A stretch of 64,000 nt of DNA from Paguma larvata. Its lineage: Eukaryota; Chordata; Mammalia; Carnivora; Viverridae. The stretch spans positions 75,799,312 through 75,863,311 of the forward strand of contig CM057826.1 of the NCBI GenBank assembly GCA_030068075.1, read 5' to 3'. A program made the position numbers and the translations under genes. Below are positions 23,925 to 36,000 of this stretch, piece by piece (positions within the stretch are counted from its first letter, which is position 1; the number at the start of each line of letters is the position of its first letter). The notes beneath the pieces were generated by a model, which was not told the DNA's origin, did no database searches, and saw only the letters and a list, made by a program, of their open reading frames with translations.

Positions 23925-25963
23925 CCCCAAAAGCAAAACAAAACAAAAAACACAAAAAAAACAAAAATCCACAAATCACAGTGAATGTCTGAGCAGGGAA
24001 AGGAACATAATGTACACAGAGGGTAGAAACGAGAGTCATATGACCAGAGCAAGTACATTCAGAGTGAGGGCAGGGACAGAACAGAAGTTGAGTCCTCGGA
24101 GTGCTGAGGTACAGGAACAAGACTTTTTCTGCCTGCTTTCTTGGTTGGAGAAGGGTGGTATATTAAAGAAACAGATCATTCAGATAGCTTGAGAGTATTG
24201 GACCACCATATGGTAGAAAATTGTGGGGTGAATGAATCAGTAATCTTTGTAAACCAAATGGAAGCCAGATTCTGTCCTCCAGCTCCAACAGAGGCACTAG
24301 TACATCTTCACAGGAAGCCTGATAGAAAGGGTCTCCTGTTAAATTCTTACTTAGGTCCCTGTTTGTGACACTGTACTAGCTTTTGGTCCACCAGGGAATG
24401 CCCTAATGATCTTTCTAGGCAGATAGTAGTTTGCTCAGATAGTCGGTTGTTAGTTCAAGAGAAATATGGACAAGAACCAAGTAGAAAGCAGAGCTATTCT
24501 CTATGAGGGTGTCTTTAATCAAGAGTCTACAAAGGATTGCATATTATTCCTGTGGTGGAGAGTTAAATGGATTAATGCTTTTATGAGTGGAGAGTATATA
24601 AAAGCAAGTCTCTTTGAGTTCCTGAATAATATGATCTTATTTACCTATTAGCAGTGAGGTGGTATAAGAAAATAAGTGAACCAATATCACAAACTTTGAA
24701 GACACTGAAAACTCAAAAACTATTTCCAAAGAGGAATTTAGTTGGGTTGGTTACTTTGGAAGGTGAAAATCTTATCTGTGTTAGGAATATAATACTAAAG
24801 GGAATAACGTCGTAGCGCACAGTTAGGATTAGAAAGAGGATACAGACTGCAGTTCTGTACTGTTTTCATCTTACAGTTTAGAGGTTAGTTTTATTTCATG
24901 GTTTAAAATTCAGCATAGTGTAGGATTCAGCAGTTTCTCAGTTGGATGTGTGTCACTACCACTGATTCAACACACACAGGGAATTGACCATCTTGCCAAA
25001 TTGGAAGCACTGCTTCCTCACTGAGTATTTTATTTGCTCCATGGCATCGACAGGTGGTTAGCTTGGGGAGGCAGCAACAGAGTTTTGTCCTATTTCCATA
25101 TTGGTGATGGGAGGTCTAATGGCAGAGCATCAAGAAGAATAGAGAAGTTATTACTAGAGTGCTTCTGTCACTCCCAGGGACGTCTCTCAATTCAGAAGGT
25201 CTGGAAGACTCAGGCAATTCAGCCAGCTGTGCATGCAGAGCTTCCCTGAAGCCTTCTGGGACTGGGCCTACACAATTGAGTCATTTCCTCTTTGTGTCCT
25301 GAAATTAGGGCCAAAATTCCACACAGTAACAGGCCATTGATTCTGTCCCTGCCAGAATCCTTCCATCTCACTGGTAGGCCCCTTCCAGTGTTAAAGCTGA
25401 AAGATGTTGCTTAGTACTGCTTGGAGATAACATACCTTCAACAAGCAGACTGTCTGGCAAAAGTAGTATATGGTCCAGTTATGTGGCTTCTGTGCATATC
25501 ATGAAACCAGGAAGATGTCATGTGCATTTACCTAGAAGTTGCTCTTGACGGGGGAGCAGCAGTAATGGTGCTCTTCATGATGGACTCGAGTTCAGAGAAC
25601 CATTTGTGGTTTCAGCATTGATACACAGACTGTCTATAGCTGTAGGTGATAACAGCATAGCATTGAAGACTCCTATATTTGAAATTTTGGTTACATCCTC
25701 ATCTGGGACAGAAAGCTTTTAATAAGCAGATAGTGTCTGTAATAGTAATAGACCTGCTCTATTCTGAATTGCAGGGGATTGATCCTGCAAATTACATTTC
25801 TTAGCTTCTTTGTCCATTGGCTTCTCACTGTGCTTGGTCAACGGGACACACTGGTGGGAGATTGGAAAATGGAAGAGAGGAACCAGAATATTTCTATTTT
25901 TTACGCTTCCTGCAATAGATTCTAGGGACAAAGCTGAAATCAAACATCACAATCAGTCTGCTT
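23923..25963. other. Unrecognised unique or decayed sequence
   Basis: Begins with an A-rich run after the AC tract. From about 24.1 to 25.9 kb the composition is more even than the flanks and small frames occur on both strands, none with a domain I can name. It could be old unclassified transposon sequence or ordinary intergenic DNA. No poly-A tail, LTR ends or splice-bounded exon is evident. Confidence 0.4.
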
Positions 25964-26212
25964 AGAATGTTGATGTGTAAGGGGTGCCTGGGTGGCTCAG
26001 TCAGTTAAATGTCTGATTTCAGCTCAGATGGTGATCTCACAGTTTGTGGGTTTGATCCCTGCATCAGGCTTTTGCTGACAGCTCAAAGCTTGGAGCCTGC
26101 TTCAGATTTTGTGTGTCTCTCTCTCTCTTTCTGCACCTCCCCAGATAACACACACACTCTCTCTCTCAAAAATAAACATTAAAAATTTTGAAAAAAAAAT
26201 AAGAATGTTGAT
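25964..26212 (+). mobile_element. CAN-SINE (feliform type) with TSD
   Basis: The body 25981-26201 starts GGGGTGCCTGGGTGGCTCAG. It continues with the AGCTCAAAGCTTGGAGCCTG block, a CT-rich section, CTCAAAAATAAACATTAAAA and a poly-A tail. The target duplication AGAATGTTGAT lies at 25964-25974 and 26202-26212. Confidence 0.96.
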
Positions 26213-27559
26213 ATATGAGATGTTAGGCGAAAAGAAGGAAAATAATGTAACAAAATAACCTACCTGAGTGAGATCATAAGAACAATAAAAGAATATTTCA
26301 GTGTTGAGGAAAAAGAACCTTTATATGTAAATGTTTATTAAACATTCTGAAATTGGCACAATGGAGGAGTTATATTGCCTAATGCACAGCAAAATCCCTC
26401 TTTGCTCTTCTCTCTACTCAAAGTCTCACTCATCATGGTTATTCTACAATTTTTTCCCTTTTTCTCTCCCTCTTTCTCTCTCTCTCTCTCTCATTCTCTT
26501 CTGGTCCAAACTCCACTATCTTTTTTCTTGCATCTTCCATCTCTTGTGTCTGCCTTATCACTTCTCTTCTTCCCAGAGAAGACTTTTCTTATGTAAATAA
26601 ATCCAGGAAGATGCATAATGACTTACAAATTATACTTTCTTGTATATCTCTCACACCAACTAACAACCAAAATGAAAACTGAAGATATTGGTCAGAATAA
26701 GTTGACAGGACAATGAAATGATAAGCCCAGAGATAATGGTCTAATCAGGGCTGAAAATTACCTTTTATATGATTTTTCCTTGTCCCTGCAAAGGCAGAAC
26801 TGTGCTGAGCTGATTCAAATAGTCAGAATCCAAAACTAGATCTGGAAAACATATATTGAGAATTAAGAACATACCCATGCATAGGGATAATATATGTACT
26901 GGATAAGTTTCCAATGCTTCCCACAAAGAACATACTCATGGATGTTTGTTGAATGAATGTGTAATACCTGAAATAAAGAGAACAGTATCCTAACAAGAGT
27001 TTTAGTGAAAATAACTACTAAATATAAATAGTAACTATGGTAGAATTCATTCAGAATTCCAGTTTGGAATTTGAGACACATGCCTTCCAGGTAATGAGAG
27101 TTGAAACTCCCTTTTCTTATTTTCTCATTTCCTGTGAAATGGGTAAGCTCCCTCAACCACTATGGACTGACCTACTAATTACTAACAATGTTTCCCTAGG
27201 TACAGAACTATAATAGCCTGAAGAATGGGCTATAGTTCCAAAGAAATGAAGTGAAGAGGTATGGCCAGGCAGATGCTCCCAAATAAGAAACAAACTTAAA
27301 TCCTCCTTTTTCTTCTTAATTTTGGCCCCAGAGAGTGGCTTACCAGCTTGAGCTTAGTGATTCTGTTCAGATGTTATTTATTGTCAGTGTTCTGTAAAAA
27401 ATCATTATATTCTTTACTATCCTATCTTAGCTTTAAAACAAATCATAGTTCTTGGAGGGTACTAATTAAGTGGTTTATTGGTATCAATAAGATTTGGAAG
27501 AAACCAGAAATAAGATAATATCACAACAATCTTAGATATTCTCAAATATTTTTAAAGTA
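26213..27559. other. Unique non-coding sequence
   Basis: Holds a (CT)n run at 26474-26492 within a pyrimidine-rich patch (26395-26590). The overlapping frames there are low-complexity Ser/Leu/Phe reads. Nothing else was recognised. Confidence 0.5.
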
Positions 27560-29590
27560 TCAGTTAAACATAATGTGGGATCTATAGACAATATTATACT
27601 TAATGGTAAAAAAAAAACAAAAAACAAAAAACTAGATTCTTTCCATTTAAGATTGGAACATGGCAAAGATGCCCTCTCTCATTACTCCTATTTGAAATTA
27701 TATTGGAAGTTCTACCTAGTACGCTCAGGCAGGAAAGGAAAGGAAGATATATAACTGTCTTTATTCAAAAAGGGCATGACCATGTAGAAAATTCCAAAAA
27801 ATCAACAAAAAATTTTTGGAAAAATAAGTATAATAAGGTCACTATATACAAAGTTACTAATGTTTTTTTTCTATACACTAGCAAGGAACATAACAAAGTC
27901 ACGTAGAAAACAACAAAAAAATATGTAGGCACAAATCTAACAAAGTATGTACAGGGTCTATATGCTAAAAATCAAGAATACTGTGAAATCAAAGAAAATT
28001 TAAACAAATGGCATGCAATTGATGTTCATGGACTGAAAGACAGTATTGTAAAGATGTTTAGTCTTTACAATTTGATTAGATTTACACAATAATAATTAAA
28101 ATCCTAACAAGCTACTATGGAGATACTGACAAATTGCTTCTAAAATTCATATGGAAAAGTAAAAGACCTAGAATAAACAGTACAATATTGAGGGGAAAAA
28201 TGGAGAATTTACACTACCTGTTTCAAAAATGGCTATATACCTGTAATAATCAAGACAGTATAGTATTGGTGAAACAAAGGACACATAGATAAATGGACAG
28301 TTTTTTTTAAAACTAGAAATAAACCCACAAATAGAGCAAACTGAACCTTCATAAAAGAGCAAAGGCAACAAGGAGAAAAGATGGCCGATGACGGAACAAT
28401 TAGGCATCCACATGTAAAAAAAAACCATAAACATAAACCTTATACATTTCACAAAAATTAATTCAAAATAGATTATATACCAAAATTTAAACACAAAATT
28501 ATTTAACTTCTAGAAGAAAATGTAGTAAAAAATCTAGGTAGGCTTGGGCTTGATGTAGAGTTTTTATATAGAACTTCAAAAGCATAATCCACAGAAGAAA
28601 AAAATGATAAGGTTAGACTTAATTAAAATTTTTAAAGTTCTGTTTTCTGAGAGACACTGTTAAAGAGAATAAAAAGATAAGATACATGTAAAAAATTTTG
28701 GAATAAAATATTTTGAAAACATATCTAATAAAGGATATGTTTCCAATATATATAAAGAACTCTTGGAATTCAATAATAGGAAAAAAAAAAAAAACTCAAT
28801 AAAAATAGGTAAAATATACAGAGAGACAATTCGCCAAAGAAGATAATATATAAAAACGATGAACATGCATATGAACAGATGCTCAATATCACGTGGCATT
28901 AAAGAATTGCAAATTAAAGCAATGATATACCACTACATACATCTTAGAAAGTCTGAAATAAAATTAAAAAGATAAAATCAATTGCTGATGACAATGAGGA
29001 GAAACAGGACTCTCACTTATGGCTGTTTAGAGTGTGAAATAGTACAGTCACTTTTGAAGTTTTCCACTTTTTTAGAGAGAGAAACATAGTCTTACCATGC
29101 AGTATTATGCTTCTAGGTATTATCCCAACTAACTCAAAAACTTATGTCCAGGCCAAAAACTGCACGTGAGTTTATAGAAGCTTTATTCATGATTGCCCAA
29201 ACTTCAAAGTAACCAATATGGACTTTAATAGGTAAATGTATACTCAAAGTATGATACATTAATACAAAAGTGAGTGACCAAGTCATAAAAAATATAGATG
29301 GAAATTTAAACGCATATTTCTAAGCGAGAGAAATCATTTTAAGAAAGATACATACATATTATATAATTCAAATTGTATTACATTCTGAGAAAGGGAAAAA
29401 TATAGAAAGTAAAATGATCATTAGTTACAAGTTCAAGGGGTCTCAATGGTGAGAGTTGAACAGAAGAAGCACAGGGGATTTTTTAGGATGATGAATTGAT
29501 TCTGTCTGACATTTTAATGTGTGCATTATGACTTTTATGCACACCTGAAACCTGCAGAACTTCATAGTACAAGGAGGAAAACTTATTGTT
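27560..29590 (+). pseudogene. Old L1 fragment: ORF2 RT to 3'UTR
   Basis: A 5'-truncated L1. The sequence enters in RT, where an ATACTTAATGG-like block precedes the ACTCAATGGTGAAAAAC-type site, interrupted here by an A-rich insert at 27607-27632. CTCTCTCATTACTCC follows, and the palm FADD region (about 27757-27780) is degraded, with no intact FADD. The 3' part of ORF2 continues through 29000. The sequence then resembles an L1M-type 3'UTR (AGCACAGGGGATTTTTTAGG near 29470). Every frame is disrupted. It is more diverged than the two long L1s. Confidence 0.8.
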
Positions 29591-30079
29591 TGAAAATTTT
29601 AAAAAAATGCTTCAGAAGTCACTGGACTCCAGGATGGGATATAGAGTAATGAAATAATCTAACTGGATTATAAATGTCTGAAACAACTTTATTTAAGGGA
29701 ATTGGGAGGAAAGGTACTGAACAAACTAATTCTGTAAATTAGTAGAGTCTCTAAGAATAAAAGCAAAAGAAATCGTTTGTACATTGCATAACATACAATA
29801 TTGTACTTCAGTCGATAAAGTTGATTCCCATGCAGGTATAAGTTAACACTTTTAATATTGTTCTATATGTATTTGAATTAAACAACTAAGTAAAAGGATG
29901 GCAGAGAGTTAGACTTCTCATTGTTAAAGTAAGAATTTTCAGATAAGCAAGAGAAAGGATAGAATAATCTATATAGTAATGGGTTAGAGCTGGAGTTAAC
30001 CATATGAATTCAAATAGTTTAATATATATACATATTATTACATATGGGTTTGTAGATATGTGTATATACATAGATTAGT

Positions 30080-31212
30080 CCTTGCTCTGCCATCTGAGAG
30101 GTCCTAGAACCAAAGACACCCCAATGGCATACCTAATGCCATATCTTCATTTCTATTTCTATTCTCCAATGAAAGGGACTATAGCCATTTTGAGAAAAAT
30201 CTCATTCTAGGATCTGGATAGGAAATACAAAAAGTAAGTTGAAAGCATCTTGCAGTGTGAGAAAGTAAAGAAGTGATGGACATATGTTAAAGACACAGGA
30301 GTCAATTGAAAGTGTTCGCAATAGTCAAAGCAATAACAATTTGAGCAAACGAAATTAAGTTGTACTGGATTGTCACCTAAACTATAAAATAAATGCCCAT
30401 GGGTTCATATTGATATAAATAAATGATTAAATAAATGAATTAGGAAGATGAGATACATTTCTCATACAGAAGAATCCCAAATCACTTAGACACGTTGCCT
30501 TCAAGGATGTTATGGATGTTATGCCATGTTATGTTATGTAATATTATGTATGTTATGCTTTCGAGAGTGTAACTCCTCACTGCTCAAATGTGGGATATGT
30601 ATAATGGCTTTCTTTCAAAGAGGATAGTATGTAAAGAGGAAAAAGAAACGAGTAGCCTCTTGGCAATGAAACCTGAAAAACACCATCTCACCTAGGTAAT
30701 GGAGGTAACATTACAATGATAAGTCATGTTTGATAGCATGCTCCTTTAACATGGTGTAATGAATATGATATTTTACCCTGTGGAGTTCCTACCCAAAACT
30801 CATCTTAGTATAATCATGAGATACACATCACAAATACCAATAGATAATCTACTAAACACTTGACCAGTACTTAAAATGCTCAAGTTCATCAAAAACAAAG
30901 AAGCTGTGTAACTGTCACAAACAAGAATAGCCCAGAGAGATATGATTATTAAATGCAATGTGGTATCCTGGATGGAATCTTAGAAACAAAAACAATAGGC
31001 AAAAACTAAGAAAATGTGAATAAAGTATAGACTTTATTTAGTAAAACTGTTAACAGTATTGGTTTGTTAATTGTAATAACATTATTATGCTAATATAAAA
31101 TGTTAAAAATTGGAGAAATTGTGTGTGGGGTTTGTGGGAGCTCTCTGTACTATCTTAGGAACTTTTCCATACATCTAAACCTGTTCTAAAAAATAAAGTT
31201 TATAGAAAAAAA
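30080..31212 (+). mobile_element. Old L1 (L1M-type) 3'UTR ending in an A-rich tail
   Basis: Matches the remembered L1M 3'UTR in order: TTTGAGCAAACGAAATTAAG near 30340, AAATGATTAAATAAATGAAT, GATAGCATGCTCC near 30732, AAATGCAATGTGGTATCCTGG near 30950, and AATAAAGTATAGAC near 31018. It ends AGCTCTCTGTACTATCTT followed by CTAAACCTGTTCTAAAAAATA. It probably belongs to a different element from 27560-29590. The segment 29591-30079 between them is unassigned. Confidence 0.8.
30503..30560. repeat. Degenerate ATGTT/TTATG repeat cluster
   Basis: Irregular reiteration of GTTATG and TTATGTA about seven times, lying inside the L1M 3'UTR. Probably local slippage. Confidence 0.75.
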
Positions 31213-33299
31213 ATCACATGGAAGAATGGATACGATTACAGAATATATATGATTTAGCTGTAAATTAATAATTTTTGAAGTTTCATAGGAGTACATAGGT
31301 TTGTTATAGTATTCTATTTATTTACATATATTTGAAATTTTCTATAACAAGCTTTATTTAAAGTAGATTGGCAATAATATATTGAAAGGAAAAAAGTTGT
31401 TCTTACTATTTATTAATGTCGATTACTAATAGATTCTACTATTTGTTTACCATATTCTTGAGTGTCTCACTTAATCTCTTGACAATTATTTGGATCTTGG
31501 AACAGAAGTTTAATTAGAGGTACCGTATAATTTGTTGTCCAAAGTGGGAAACATTAGAGAATGAAAGGGGGTGCTACTATATAATTATGCTGGGATAACA
31601 GGGCTAAACTAGAAGTAATCCAGAAAAAAACAAGATACCCTGTCTTTGATTCCCCCTTTCTGATTTAACATGGCTTCTACCATGTTATCTTCTTCCACCT
31701 TTATCTGTAGGAAATGACAAAGTTTTACTTAGGTGACAATAGTGAATTTAGAGGTGTTATAGCCCTGAAGTAAGATTTTCAACCATTATAGAAAAACTGG
31801 TCTGTTGTCAGTTGCCTCTTTGTATCGTCAAGAAAGACTTGGAAGTTTAAGGTAGAAATAGTTGTCTCCTTTTATCATCAAGAAAGACTTGGAAGTTTAA
31901 GGTATAAATGGTAGTTCAGGATGTAGTGGAGAATGAAGAGAACTTGTCGGGACAAGCTTCTTACTATCAGACTCAAATAAAAATCATTCCCAGCAAGTAG
32001 CCAGAGGTAGGTGAAGTTTATAGATCTGAGTCTGCATCAAGTGGGCAAGGGAGAATGTGGATCAAGGATATCCCAGGGTGACGATGTAATGGCAAAAGGG
32101 ATTTCACAGCCCTTTGTGACAGCAATTCCATAAGACATCTAAGTTGACTTAATATAAGCTATCATTTTAACAGAAGTTAGCACTGGGAATATTTTCCCTG
32201 GAAACTGCGACCAGTGTAAAAACAACATCTCAGTACACCTATAAATCTATAAGCTTTTCCAGGACAGCACATGTCTTGTAGATTTTTTTATTTTAAACCA
32301 TCTTTCACAATGGTCCCAACATTATGAAGTTCATTAGAGTTCATGGAGATGGATAGTTACATGTAAATTTCAACACTTGGATAAATTTACTCTGTAAAGT
32401 TTTGTCAGTGATTTGCCAAGAATGATTTCATTAAAATTTGTAGGTTGTAGAGCCTAGTTAGACTCTTTATCTATATCAATATTGCATTTACATCGGAATG
32501 CTGGCTTTACCCAAAACTGCTATATTGCATTGTGTTCCTCCTCATCTAAATGTGTTCTTTTATGGAAGAAGCTGTCAGAGAAGAGCAAAAGCCAAGTGTG
32601 AGAGGATAAAGAAAAAGAAAAATATGAATAGAAAATAGATGACAGAGGAGGAATAGATTGAATTTTTTTCTGGAAAGTTCTATCTATATCTGATGACACA
32701 TACCCACCTATTACTCCAGCTTCATCAATACACATCATATGCAGTCTCTTCTTATCCTTCCTCTTTCCCTAATATTTTGTAAGCCATAAAATATAGAAAG
32801 AACTACTGAAATAAAAATTAAAATACAAACAAAACAAGTTTTCTTCTCTTGCAGATATGTGCATAACTTTTTCCCTTTTACACTTCCTTATGTCTCTACT
32901 TCATCGATATTAGAAAATAAGCTCTGAGAGAACTAAGTGATTTTTTAAAATTATTTCACTATCACGGATATTAATTAAACATCAACATATAAACTAACTG
33001 CATTCAATTACCTTAAGATATTTTTTAGAAGGATTCATTTGCCAGGGTTTACAATGATCTCCCATGTGTCAATCTCTAGGAACATGTCCATCATTGTTAT
33101 TTGCTTTCTCTAAAACATTCAGTATCATTAAACATTCTTCCCTTCTGGTAACAGGTTGTTCCTAATACTGCTCTTTCTGGTTTTATGCTTTACCTATTTA
33201 TTTTTGGTCTTTAAGAGGGAGAAAAAAAACCCAAACTATATTATTTCCCCTTTTTTTATTCTAAATGTAGATGGTTTTGTCCTCTTGGGTGAAGTCAAT
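31213..33299. other. Unique sequence with an internal 50-bp duplication
   Basis: No gene was recognised. Weak L2 3'-end resemblance near 32250-32310 was not strong enough to call. See 31811-31910 for the duplication. Confidence 0.45.
31811..31910. repeat. Imperfect 50-bp tandem duplication
   Basis: 31811-31860 and 31861-31910 align without gaps with six mismatches (88% identity). The shared core is AAGAAAGACTTGGAAGTTTA. Confidence 0.95.
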
Positions 33300-34165
33300 C
33301 ACAATCATTAAGAATATGGATCTCAAGTCTGTATTTTTACCCTTGGTCCTCTGTCCTACGTTTAAGACCTACCTATACAATGGTAATGGTCATTAGCTAT
33401 TTTTAGCTGAATGCAGCACAGACACACCAAACTCAGCAGATCCTCAATGAAGATCTCAACTGCAACGATGGAAGCCATCGTCTTCCTATTTCTCATTTAA
33501 TTCACTCTCCTCATGTCCTGTTATTTTGGTCTTCTGCAGGTCTCAACAGTCTCTTCCTTTCTACCATCTTTCATTTTAGAAAATAACCTCATAGTCAAAA
33601 TAATTGCAAAATGGATCACTCTGCTTTTTATCTTCTTGATTATTTTTTCACTTCCATCCAACTCATTTCCATATCGATGCCAAAGTAAACTTTTTCTAAA
33701 ACGGAAATATGAACATATATTTCTCCTGCCTTAAAATATTTAATGCCTTTCTGTAGTTTTTAAAGTTTGAAACAAAAATAAATTCTAGCCATATAAATTA
33801 TTTGCAGTCCCTTTTACACAGCATCCTACCTCATCCTTCTGACTCTTGCTTTTCCTGCTACCTGAAATTCCCTGCCTACCCTCCTCTTGCAGGTAAGCAT
33901 TCCTCAATGACTCAGATTAAATCAGGCATTCCAGATGTATTTCCTGATTCTTCCAAGATCATAGTAAGGAAGGAGATTCTCTCTTCTATTTCCCAAATAC
34001 TCTATCTCTGTCACTTATTTCAGTGTATTAAAAGGATAATTTTGACTCTCTCATTTGATTTGAGTAGTTTAAGTTCAGGAATTGTGTCTTACTCATCTGA
34101 CAATAACTTGCATCCAATACGCAGAAAGCAAACAATTAATACTACCTCTATAAATGCATGATCAT
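33300..34165 (+). repeat. L2 3' half, plus strand
   Basis: Follows the L2 consensus in order, from an ATCTCAAGTCTGTATTTTTA block near 33317 (ORF2 downstream of RT) to TTCCTGCTACCTGAAATTCC near 33852 and GTTTAAGTTCAGGAATTGTG near 34068. It ends near an AATACGCAGAAAGCAAACAA-type 3' end. Heavily diverged and non-coding, despite a 119-codon frame at 33802-34161 that simply reads through it. Confidence 0.8.
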
Positions 34166-34882
34166 TATCATCTAATCATGAAAAATCAGAACTCATTTTT
34201 CCCTACCATAAAAATATGTTCACCTTATATGAGTATCATTTTATGTGAATGATGTGAACATCATTTTATATTTACCATTATTATTAGGCTTTTACTAAAA
34301 CATACTCACAGCTCTAAGAAGTCATTCCTCTACCACTTCAGAGGTAACAGCAGCTGTTATATATTTTCAGCCTTGAAAAAAGACTCAGTTCTATATTTGG
34401 ATTTGTTTGAAGGAATAAAAGTCTGTGCCTTTGGACAAAATGATCATGCCATTCATTACCCACCATTTCAGAAGTATCTCCTGGGAGCTTTCACTTCTCT
34501 CAACCTGGTCAGACTGACATCTGTTGCTTTCTCTCTCAAGACTTCTCTTGAAATTGTGTTAAATGGTATTAAAATATTCCAATTATTTTTCTGTATATAA
34601 ATCGATTCCACTCTGATGAAGTCATTTCGAAATCAATGAAATTATACTATCTTGACCTGAGTTTCTTGCTAATTATTATGTTGCCTAATTATCTTTATTA
34701 TAGCTTCAATTTTTCAAGACTTTAAAATAATGTGGTGGGAATTGTAGGTGAAGCAGTCAGGGAGTCTATACTCAGTCTATACTTTTTTAACATTAAGTTA
34801 CTTGCTTTCTCTGAAACTTTCTCTACCATTAAACATTTATCCCCTCTTGTAGCGTGCTATACCATATTAGGGATATAAACTC
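34166..34882. other. Unique non-coding sequence
   Basis: No transposon, gene or RNA was recognised. The 75-codon frame at 34373-34600 has no domain. Confidence 0.5.
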
Positions 34883-35341
34883 TGTTAAGAGTTGAATTGT
34901 GTCTTCACAAAATTCATATGTTGAAGTCCTAACTCCAAGTATCTCAGAATGTGACCTTATTTGGAGATAAGGTCTTTACTGAGGTAATCAAATTAAAATG
35001 ATGTCATTAGGATGGGCCCTAAAACAATATAACTGATGTCCTTATAAAATGGAGAGTGTGGAGACAGATATACACGCAGAAAGTATGTCATGTGAACACC
35101 AAGGCAGAGATTAGTGTGATGATTCTATATACCAAGGAATGTCAGAGGGTCTCAGCAAACCAGTACAATCTAGAGGAAATACACACAACAAGTTCTTGCT
35201 GACACCCCTCAAAAGGAATGAATCTTGCTCTTGCCTTTATCTTTGACTTCTAGCCTTTGAAATTTCCAGGCAATAAATTTCTGTTGTTTAAGCCATTCAG
35301 TTTATTGTATTCTGTTATTTCAGCCCTAGGGAACTAATAAC
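34883..35341 (+). mobile_element. Solo LTR, MLT1-type (ERVL-MaLR)
   Basis: About 460 bp. It starts TGTTAAGAGTTGAATTGTGT. Landmarks follow in order: ATTCATATGTTGAAGTCCTA, TCTCAGAATGTGACCTTATT, AGGATGGGCCCTAA, a TGGTGTCC-like block reading TGATGTCCTTATAAAATGGA, GACTTCTAGCC, then GCAATAAATTTCTGTTGTTT containing the AATAAA signal near 35272. It closes near TCAGCCCTAGGGAACTAATA. No internal retroviral sequence or second LTR lies beside it, so it is a solo LTR left by recombination. The wording is closest to MLT1C. Confidence 0.85.
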
Positions 35342-35544
35342 TAATAATTCGATCATTTTCTCCATAGACGTCATGTGGTAAGTCATGTCCTGCCTTCTCA
35401 GGGAAAGACATTAGGTGAGCACACATGAGTTCTGAGCTGTCATGTAGGGATTTAACTGAGTGATTGTGCAGGAAGACTGTGGTGTCTCAAAACCCATACA
35501 TCAGACCTAGGTGATGTCATTTTACATATAACTGGACTGTTTGA

Positions 35545-36000
35545 TCATCAAGCATATCTCTGGGTGACTAACATGTGGCAGGAACTATTATAAATGCTGA
35601 GTATTTAGCAACAAGCCAAACATACAAAAATACGTGTCCTTTAGGAGCTGACATTCTGAGAGGGAATTAGATAATAAAAAAATACACAAAATGTATAGTA
35701 TATCATATGGAGAAAGCTGATGCAGAGAAGAGTTTAGGTAGTAAGGTGGAGGGGTGATTAATTTGAGTCAGTCATAGAAAATCACAAACATAAGATATCA
35801 TTTTAGTGAAGATCTGAGGTATGGAAGGAGCACACATGAATACCAGGAAAAGATTTCCAGGCAGGGAAAACATTAAGGGCAGGAGGTCAACTAGGAGTGT
35901 GCCTGACACGTTCAAAGACCAAAGTGAAAGCCAGCACAGCTGAAACAGAGTGAACAGGGCAGAGAGTCCTAAGACACCAGGGTGTTAGAAGAAACATCTG
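35545..36000 (-). repeat. L2 3' fragment, minus strand
   Basis: Reverse-oriented L2: ACATGTGGCAGGAACTATTA near 35570, TTAGGAGCTGACATTCTGAG near 35641, TTCCAGGCAGGGAAAACATT near 35855, and GAGTGTGCCTGACACGTTCA near 35895 (the family's 'CGTGTTCGAGGAAC' site). Similarity fades by about 36000; 36001-36300 may be a weak continuation. Confidence 0.8.

Noticed and set aside
23770..24192. The longest open frame in the window (140 codons, plus strand)
   Set aside because: It reads through a pure (AC)n tract as Thr-His repeats and has no domain. The length is due to the repeat lacking stop codons.
33802..34161. 119-codon plus-strand open frame
   Set aside because: Simply reads through the 3' non-coding part of an L2 element.
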